NCBI GenBank assembly: GCA_035500455.1
Contig: DATJXG010000105.1
Coordinates: 1 to 7,906, forward strand
DNA length: 7,906 bases
Direction: 5' to 3'
Origin: DATJXG01 sp035500455
GTDB taxonomy: Bacteria; Acidobacteriota; Terriglobia; Terriglobales; Acidobacteriaceae
Shown: one piece after another, positions 1-4,301 of the stretch
Numbering within the stretch: position 1 is the stretch's first letter
How the letters are laid out: every line of letters begins with the position of its first letter
Made by a program: the position numbers and the translations under genes
Notes under the pieces: model-generated
What the model was told of the DNA's origin: nothing
What the model saw: only the letters and a program-made list of their open reading frames with translations
The model's database searches: none

Positions 1-1634
1 TCGCGCACCAGGGCGTGAATGTAAACCTGGCGGAAGGGCACGCTGTCATCTTTCTTGTCGCCCCAGCCGCTGGCCGCTTTCAGCGCCGGATCCTGCTGGT
101 GCCCCTGCATGAAGTGGCAGCCGAACATGATCATGCGGGCCACCCAGAAGAAAAGAATCTCGTAGGCGGTAATGAGCAGTGTTGTGGGGTAGAACACTTG
201 CTGGTCGCGGGTTTTCTCCGGCCAGCCCAGGGTGGTGAAGGGCAGCAGGCCGGAGGAGAACCAGGTGTCGAGCACGTCGGTGTCCTGGGTCAAATCTGAG
301 CTTCTGCACTTCGAACATTTCGCCGGAGCTTCGCGGGCGACGATGATCTCGCCGCAAGCGCAGTGCCAGGCGGGGATGCGGTGGCCCCACCACAACTGGC
401 GGGAGATGCACCAGTCGTGGATGTTGTGCATCCAGTTCAAATAAATGGTGCGGTAGTTGTCCGGCACGATGGTGATCTCGCCGTTCTCAACCACTTCGGC
501 GGCGCGATCGGCGAGCGGCTTGATCTTGATAAACCACTGGGTGGAAAGCCGCGGCTCAACCACCGCCCCGCAGCGGTCGCACTTGCCGAGCGCGATGATG
601 TGGTCCTTTTCGCCCACCAGAAATCCGCCCGCGCTCAGGTCGGCCAGCACGCGTTTGCGGGCTTCATATCTATCTAAACCAGAATACGGGCCCGCATTCT
701 GGTTCATGTGGGCATGCTCGTCCATCACGTCAAGCTGCGGCAGGTTGTGGCGCAGGCCTGCCTGGAAGTCGTTGGGGTCGTGCGCCGGAGTAACCTTCAC
801 TGCGCCCGTCCCGAACTCGGGCTGCGCCAGATCGTCGGTGATGATGGGAATCTCGCGGTTCATCAGCGGCAGCAGAACTTTCTTGCCGTGCAGATGGGTA
901 TAGCGTTCGTCTTTTTCGTTCACAGCAACCGCGGTATCTCCCAGCATCGTCTCGGGGCGCGTGGTGGCGACGGTGATGAACTCTTCTTTACCGTTCACCC
1001 CACCGACAACCGGGTAGCGGATCTCCCACAGCTTGCCGGGGACTTCTTCGTGCTTGACCTCGAGATCGGAAATCGCGGTCTCGTGCTGCGGGCACCAGTT
1101 GACGATGTATTTGCCGCGATAGATCAGGCCTTCTTCATAGAGGCGGACGAAAACCTCGCGCACCGCGCGCGAGAGATTTTCGTCCATGGTGAAATATTCG
1201 CGGTCCCAGTCCACGGACGCGCCCAGGCGCTTCATCTGGTCGAGAATGGCGCTGCCGTAGAGCTTCTTCCACTCCCAGACGCGCTCGATGAACTTCTCGC
1301 GCCCCATGTCGCGGCGCTTCTTGCCTTCGCTGGCGAGCTGCCGCTCCACCATCATTTGCGTGGCGATGCCGGCGTGGTCGGTGCCGGGCAGCCACAGAGT
1401 GAGGAAGCCGCGCATGCGATGCCAGCGCACGATGATGTCCATCTGCGTCTGGTTGAGCATGTGGCCCATGTGCAGGCGCCCGGTGACGTTGGGCGGGGGC
1501 AGCAGCAGGGTGAATACCGGACGGTTTTCACCGGGCGGCGGCGTGGGCACAGAGAACAACTTTTCGCTGATCCAGTAGTCGGCCCAGCGCTTTTCGATGG
1601 CGCCGGGTTCGTAGGATTTGGGGAGGTCGGGCAT
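1..1634 (-). CDS. valS: Valyl-tRNA synthetase, N-terminal part (gene continues past left edge)
   Basis: Cytoplasmic class I aminoacyl-tRNA synthetase that charges tRNA-Val with valine and hydrolyses misacylated threonine. The minus frame from the ATG at 1634 stays open to base 1, giving 544 complete codons of a family usually around 880-950 residues. Visible motifs: PPPNVTGRLHMGH, with the HIGH signature as HMGH at residues 55-58; the ValRS-type GTDHAGIATQ at 84-93; the CP1 editing-domain motif TTRPETMLGD at 224-233; a Cys pair (KCDRCG) before VVEPRLSTQWF; a CACGE...CSKC cluster that could bind zinc; and LDTWFSSGL near 453-461. The KMSKS loop and tRNA-binding end lie outside the window. The ATG at 1634 gives the normal N-terminus (MPDLPKSYEPGAIEKRW), but no good Shine-Dalgarno precedes it. 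The next gene upstream, a small membrane protein, is 173 bases away in the same direction. No frameshift or internal stop is seen. Confidence 0.96.
   Translation of the reverse strand, partial: MPDLPKSYEPGAIEKRWADYWISEKLFSVPTPPPGENRPVFTLLLPPPNVTGRLHMGHMLNQTQMDIIVRWHRMRGFLTLWLPGTDHAGIATQMMVERQLASEGKKRRDMGREKFIERVWEWKKLYGSAILDQMKRLGASVDWDREYFTMDENLSRAVREVFVRLYEEGLIYRGKYIVNWCPQHETAISDLEVKHEEVPGKLWEIRYPVVGGVNGKEEFITVATTRPETMLGDTAVAVNEKDERYTHLHGKKVLLPLMNREIPIITDDLAQPEFGTGAVKVTPAHDPNDFQAGLRHNLPQLDVMDEHAHMNQNAGPYSGLDRYEARKRVLADLSAGGFLVGEKDHIIALGKCDRCGAVVEPRLSTQWFIKIKPLADRAAEVVENGEITIVPDNYRTIYLNWMHNIHDWCISRQLWWGHRIPAWHCACGEIIVAREAPAKCSKCRSSDLTQDTDVLDTWFSSGLLPFTTLGWPEKTRDQQVFYPTTLLITAYEILFFWVARMIMFGCHFMQGHQQDPALKAASGWGDKKDDSVPFRQVYIHALVR
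677..704. repeat. 28-base near-perfect palindrome inside valS
   Basis: The arms AACCAGAAT (677-685) and ATTCTGGTT (696-704) are exact reverse complements. They enclose one mismatched pair (686/695) and CGGG/CCCG, so 26 of 28 bases are self-complementary. The palindrome lies in the CP1 part of valS and encodes ordinary ValRS sequence (NQNAGPYSG). The codons just after it (TTA GAT AGA TAT in gene sense) are AT-rich and unlike the surrounding GC-rich codon use. Function unknown; chance conservation of the protein sequence is possible. Confidence 0.6.
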
Positions 1635-1640
1635 GAGGGC

Positions 1641-1675
1641 AGCTTTCAGCTCTTAGCTCCTAGCTCTTAGCTTGA
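1641..1675. repeat. Tandem 7-base AGCT-type repeat
   Basis: Five head-to-tail 7-base units beginning with AGCT: AGCTTTC, AGCTCTT, AGCTCCT, AGCTCTT, AGCTTGA. Matching inverted units (AAAAGCT, TAAGAGCT, GAAAGCT) lie at 1731-1752, which is what creates the long inverted repeat. The units offer several alternative pairing registers. They do not encode protein in the valS frame because they lie upstream of its start. Confidence 0.7.
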
Positions 1676-1730
1676 ACCTCTTCCGAGACGCCGGCGTTCA
1701 CTGCGAAAACCTCCGCAGTGGGGTCTGGCT
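1676..1730. repeat. Dispersed intergenic repeat, copy 1 core
   Basis: A 55-base block that starts ACCTCTTCC and ends with TGGCT. It resembles the 55-base block at 2026-2080 in length, both ends (ACCTCTTCC...; GGGTyTGGCT) and an interior CGTT...GAAA stretch. An ungapped comparison by eye gives about 33 of 55 identities, concentrated at the ends. Here the block is flanked on both sides by AGCT-type 7-base units. It probably belongs to a family of intergenic repeats in this genome. Confidence 0.5.
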
Positions 1731-1760
1731 AAAAGCTTAAGAGCTGAAAGCTGATCTTCG

Positions 1761-1790
1761 ATCTTACAGTTCGCGGAAAAAGCTGGTCAA
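1761..1790 (-). promoter_or_regulatory. Putative sigma70-type promoter for valS
   Basis: On the minus strand, TTGACC (1790-1785, five of six bases of the -35 consensus) is followed after 18 bases by TAAGAT (1766-1761, four of six of the -10 consensus, with the key A2 and final T). Transcription would start near 1755, about 120 bases before the valS ATG and almost exactly at the outer arm of the leader inverted repeat. Assignment is by consensus match and position only. Confidence 0.5.
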
Positions 1791-1807
1791 ACGACACCCC
1801 GGGGATC

Positions 1808-2020
1808 TCACTTTGAAAGTGACGTTATCGCAGCGTAGCCAAGCAGGCTGATGATCAGTCCCAACAAAAGGCCGGAAAGAATTCGCTCGCGTCGTGAATA
1901 ACTCGGGGAAAAGACCGCGAACGGCCAAGGGCCCTTTCCAGGAATCCAAAAGTTGAACGCCAGCAGTGCGATAGCAACTAGGACGACGAGAAGGTGGTGA
2001 AGCCAAGATAGCGACTGCAT
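1808..2020 (-). CDS. Small two-helix membrane protein, unknown function
   Basis: A 70-residue protein I do not recognise. Residues about 6-26 (LHHLLVVLVAIALLAFNFWI) and 47-66 (ILSGLLLGLIISLLGYAAIT) are clear hydrophobic spans joined by a Pro/Gly/Trp-rich loop and a basic SRRER segment just before the second span. By the positive-inside rule this suggests a hairpin with the loop in the cytoplasm. The ATG at 2020 is preceded at good distance by a Shine-Dalgarno (GGAAGAGGT, bases 2034-2026), which supports a real gene. The gene lies between two intergenic repeat copies, is divergent from the chemoreceptor, and runs in the valS direction with a 173-base gap holding a likely valS promoter. An overlapping 86-codon frame has no comparable features. 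No function can be inferred. Confidence 0.72.
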   Translation of the reverse strand: MQSLSWLHHLLVVLVAIALLAFNFWIPGKGPWPFAVFSPSYSRRERILSGLLLGLIISLLGYAAITSLSK

Positions 2021-2025
2021 TCACG

Positions 2026-2099
2026 ACCTCTTCCCGACGCGCCGCCGTTACTCCGAAAGCCCGGGGCCGCGGGTTTGGCTACAGGCTAGGCTAAAGGCT
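2026..2099. repeat. Dispersed intergenic repeat, copy 2 with GGCT units
   Basis: The 55-base core at 2026-2080 parallels the core at 1676-1730 and is followed by GGCT units spaced irregularly (2077, 2084, 2089, 2096). The left-hand AGCT units of copy 1 are absent; instead the small membrane gene begins there. The Shine-Dalgarno of that gene is the ACCTCTTCC end of the repeat read on the minus strand. Confidence 0.48.
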
Positions 2100-2113
2100 G
2101 TGTTTCGATCCCC

Positions 2114-2140
2114 TAAAGTTCCCCCATCCCATGCCGATAG
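2114..2140 (+). promoter_or_regulatory. Sigma28 (FliA-type) promoter of the chemoreceptor gene
   Basis: TAAAGTTC (2114-2121), 11 bases, then GCCGATAG (2133-2140). The enterobacterial sigma28 consensus is TAAAGTTT-N11-GCCGATAA, so 14 of 16 bases match with exact spacing. Sigma28 controls late flagellar and chemotaxis genes, which fits the chemoreceptor directly downstream. Transcription should start near 2146-2148. That rules out the ATG at 2131, which lies within the promoter, and points to the ATG at 2170. Confidence 0.85.
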
Positions 2141-2169
2141 TCAGGGTAAATCGGACGCACATCCTGCCG

Positions 2170-4230
2170 ATGACCCTTCGAGGAAAATTCCGCGTCATGG
2201 TTGCCGTGGCTGCTCTGGGCCTGCTGTTGGTGGCGGGCTTCTGGATCAAAAGCCAGCGCTCCAGCATGTTGTCAGAGAAGTTGCAGAAGACGAAAAATCT
2301 CGTAGAAATCCCATTCTCCATCATGGAGCAGCAACACCAACTGGAAGTGGAAGGCAAGATCAGCCGGGCGGAGGCGCAAAAGCGTGTGATCGAGGCCATT
2401 CGTGTCATGCGCTACGGCCAGGACAATTATTTCTGGATCAACGACGAGCATCCCACGATGGTGATGCATCCCATGAAACCGGAACTTGATGGAAAGGACC
2501 TCAGCGATCTTAAAGATCCGGACGGGAAGGCCATTTTCGTGGAGTTCGTCAATGCGGCGCGCAATCCTGAAGGGGACTTCGTCTACTACCAGTGGCCGAA
2601 GCCGGGACAAACCCAGCCCGTGGCCAAACTTTCCTTCGTGAAGCGATTTGCTCCATGGGGATGGATCGTTGGCACCGGCATCTACATTGACGACCTGGAC
2701 ACCGCTTGGCGGAAAAGCGCCTTCACTGCCGGAGCACTGGCCTTTGCCTGCCTGATCCCGTTGCTGGTGGTGGCGCTCACCACTTCGCGTTCCACCTTCG
2801 TCCGCCTGCGGGAGATGATTGAGCGAATCAAAGACATCGCCCAAGGAGAGGGTGATCTCACCAAACGCATCGAGATCACAACGCAGGATGAAATCGGAGA
2901 GCTGGCCACCTGGTTTAACGCCTTCGTGGACAGACTCCACGAGATTCTCGCCCAGGTGGCCAGCAACACCCAGAGCCTGGCGGCGGCGGGGAAAGACATT
3001 GCGGCCTCGTCCCGGGAGCAAGCCGAAGGGGTGGAATCGCAGAAGGACCAGACCAATCAGGTGGCGACCGCCATGCAGGAGATGGTCGCCACGGTGCAGC
3101 AGGTTTCGGAGAATTGCAACACGGCTTCCACGGCCTCGCAGAAAGCTTCGGAGTCAGCCCATCAGGGAGGCCAGATCGTAGAAGAAACCCTCGCCCGGAT
3201 GCGCGCGATCTCAAAGTCCGTGGGCAGCACCGCCAAAGAGATCCAGGAACTGGGCAAGCGATCCGACCAGATTGGACAGATCATCGCGGTGATCGATGAC
3301 ATCGCCGACCAAACCAACCTGCTGGCCCTGAATGCGGCCATCGAAGCGGCGCGCGCCGGCGAGCAGGGACGCGGGTTCGCGGTGGTGGCGGACGAAGTTC
3401 GCAAGCTGGCGGAGCGCACCAGCACTGCCACCAAAGAAATCACCGACATGATCCGCAAAATTCAGACCGAGACCAAGAATGCAGTTGCGGCCATGCTCGC
3501 GGGCACCAAAGAAGTGGAACTGGGGGTGGAATCCACCACTCAGGCGGGATCTTCGCTGCATGAAATCATCCAGACCAACGAACACGTCGGCGATATGATC
3601 GCCCACATCGCCACTGCAGCCACGGAACAGTCCGCCACTACCGAGCAGATCAACAGCAGCGTCGAGCGGATCGCCAAAATCGCCGCCTCCGGCGCGGTCG
3701 CCATGAAACAGACCAACGAGGCTCTGCAGGATCTCTCAGCGCTGGCCACCAATCTCCAGAAACTGGTCGGCCAATTTCGCCTGCGCACCAATGGCGGTCG
3801 CGGGACTGTGGCGCACGGCAACGAATCGCATCTGGATGGAAAGGTCACTCGAAGCGTGGACTTTGCCCGGGTGAAAATGGCACACCGCAGTTGGCGGGTC
3901 CGCCTGCGGCGCTTCCTGGACGGAAGCGAGGCGATTGATCCGCACAAACTGGGCTCTCATGAGGAATGCGAATTGGGGCGGTGGATCTACGCCGATGCCT
4001 TGCCGAATTATGGACAGCTGCCGGATATCCAGGCCCTGGAAAAGAAGCACAAGGAAATGCATGCCCTGGTCAAAGATGTGGTGGGATTGAAAGACGCGGG
4101 CCAAATCGCGGAAGCGGAAGCCCGTTACTCCGAGGTTGCCAAAGCGGCTGAGAACGTGGTTGCCCTGCTGGACCGGGTGGAGAGGCAGGTGAGTGATTCC
4201 CGCCAGTTTGCCGGCGCGACTTCGGCGTAG
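2170..4230 (+). CDS. Methyl-accepting chemotaxis protein (single Cache, HAMP, signalling hairpin, CZB)
   Basis: Inner-membrane chemoreceptor that passes a ligand signal to the CheA/CheW complex. Numbering from the ATG at 2170 (686 residues): first membrane helix about 7-26; extracytoplasmic single-Cache (sCache_2-like) domain about 29-182, with YGQDNYFWIND, GKDLSDLKDPDGK, WPKPG and PWGWIVGTGIYIDD; second membrane helix about 184-206; HAMP about 207-260 (EGDLTKRI, DEIGEL); long coiled coil with the conserved hairpin tip (DIADQTNLLALNAAIEAARA onward) at about 377-417. A CZB zinc-binding domain follows at about 562-677, with likely ligands H572, C600 (ECELGRW), H627 and H631 (HKEMH). The end, GATSA, is not a CheR-tethering pentapeptide. 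The 13-residue longer form from 2131 is disfavoured because the sigma28 promoter overlaps that start. No strong Shine-Dalgarno precedes either ATG. The gene is divergent from the small membrane gene and convergent with the response regulator. Confidence 0.94.
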   Translation: MTLRGKFRVMVAVAALGLLLVAGFWIKSQRSSMLSEKLQKTKNLVEIPFSIMEQQHQLEVEGKISRAEAQKRVIEAIRVMRYGQDNYFWINDEHPTMVMHPMKPELDGKDLSDLKDPDGKAIFVEFVNAARNPEGDFVYYQWPKPGQTQPVAKLSFVKRFAPWGWIVGTGIYIDDLDTAWRKSAFTAGALAFACLIPLLVVALTTSRSTFVRLREMIERIKDIAQGEGDLTKRIEITTQDEIGELATWFNAFVDRLHEILAQVASNTQSLAAAGKDIAASSREQAEGVESQKDQTNQVATAMQEMVATVQQVSENCNTASTASQKASESAHQGGQIVEETLARMRAISKSVGSTAKEIQELGKRSDQIGQIIAVIDDIADQTNLLALNAAIEAARAGEQGRGFAVVADEVRKLAERTSTATKEITDMIRKIQTETKNAVAAMLAGTKEVELGVESTTQAGSSLHEIIQTNEHVGDMIAHIATAATEQSATTEQINSSVERIAKIAASGAVAMKQTNEALQDLSALATNLQKLVGQFRLRTNGGRGTVAHGNESHLDGKVTRSVDFARVKMAHRSWRVRLRRFLDGSEAIDPHKLGSHEECELGRWIYADALPNYGQLPDIQALEKKHKEMHALVKDVVGLKDAGQIAEAEARYSEVAKAAENVVALLDRVERQVSDSRQFAGATSA

Positions 4231-4244
4231 AAGCTCATTCACCA

Positions 4245-4276
4245 GGATGGCCGCGGATTCAGTTGCCGGCCCATCC
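4245..4276. terminator. Imperfect hairpin in convergent spacer, possible weak bidirectional terminator
   Basis: GGATGGCCG (4245-4253) pairs with CGG-C-CCATCC (4267-4276), giving nine base pairs with a one-base bulge and a 13-base loop. It lies in the 71-base gap between the stops of the chemoreceptor and the response regulator. Neither side has a T tract, so it is not a classical intrinsic terminator. The role is inferred from position. Confidence 0.35.
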
Positions 4277-4301
4277 CGTACTTCACGAATGCAGCGCCCG
4301 A

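Larger units (their letters stand above)
1641..1752 (-). promoter_or_regulatory. Structured valS leader: 15-nt inverted repeat enclosing a hairpin
   Basis: AGCTTTCAGCTCTTA (1641-1655) and its exact reverse complement TAAGAGCTGAAAGCT (1738-1752) can pair into a 15-bp closing stem in RNA of either strand. Inside sits a second perfect stem, CACTGCG (1699-1705) with CGCAGTG (1714-1720), around an 8-base loop. In the valS transcript the 3' arm of the outer stem ends six bases before the ATG, so the start region would be next to or partly buried in the fold. No T-box sequence is seen, so this does not look like the valS T-box leaders of Firmicutes. It may be a regulatory leader or simply a folded intergenic repeat. 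Confidence 0.55.

Noticed and set aside
15..903. Several shorter open frames on both strands over the valS 3' half of the window
   Set aside because: All overlap the conserved valS frame and carry no domain or ribosome binding site of their own.
708..1670. Plus-strand 320-codon open frame
   Set aside because: It is antisense to valS, whose minus frame shows every family motif; the product is His/Val/Gly-rich with no recognisable domain and is a GC-rich codon shadow.
1641..1752. CRISPR array
   Set aside because: Units are only 7 bases, with no spacers of regular length and no cas genes.
1635..1755. T-box riboswitch before valS
   Set aside because: The T-box sequence and a terminator/antiterminator pair are not seen.
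1764..2024. 86-codon minus frame overlapping the small membrane gene
   Set aside because: It lacks the membrane-helix pattern; the other frame has the better Shine-Dalgarno spacing and clear hydrophobic spans.
2131..2169. N-terminal extension of the chemoreceptor from the ATG at 2131
   Set aside because: The -10 element of the sigma28 promoter begins at 2133, so the codon would not be transcribed; receptors of this type normally start directly before the first membrane helix.
2272..3021. 249-codon minus frame opposite the chemoreceptor
   Set aside because: Antisense to conserved Cache and HAMP sequence; no independent support.
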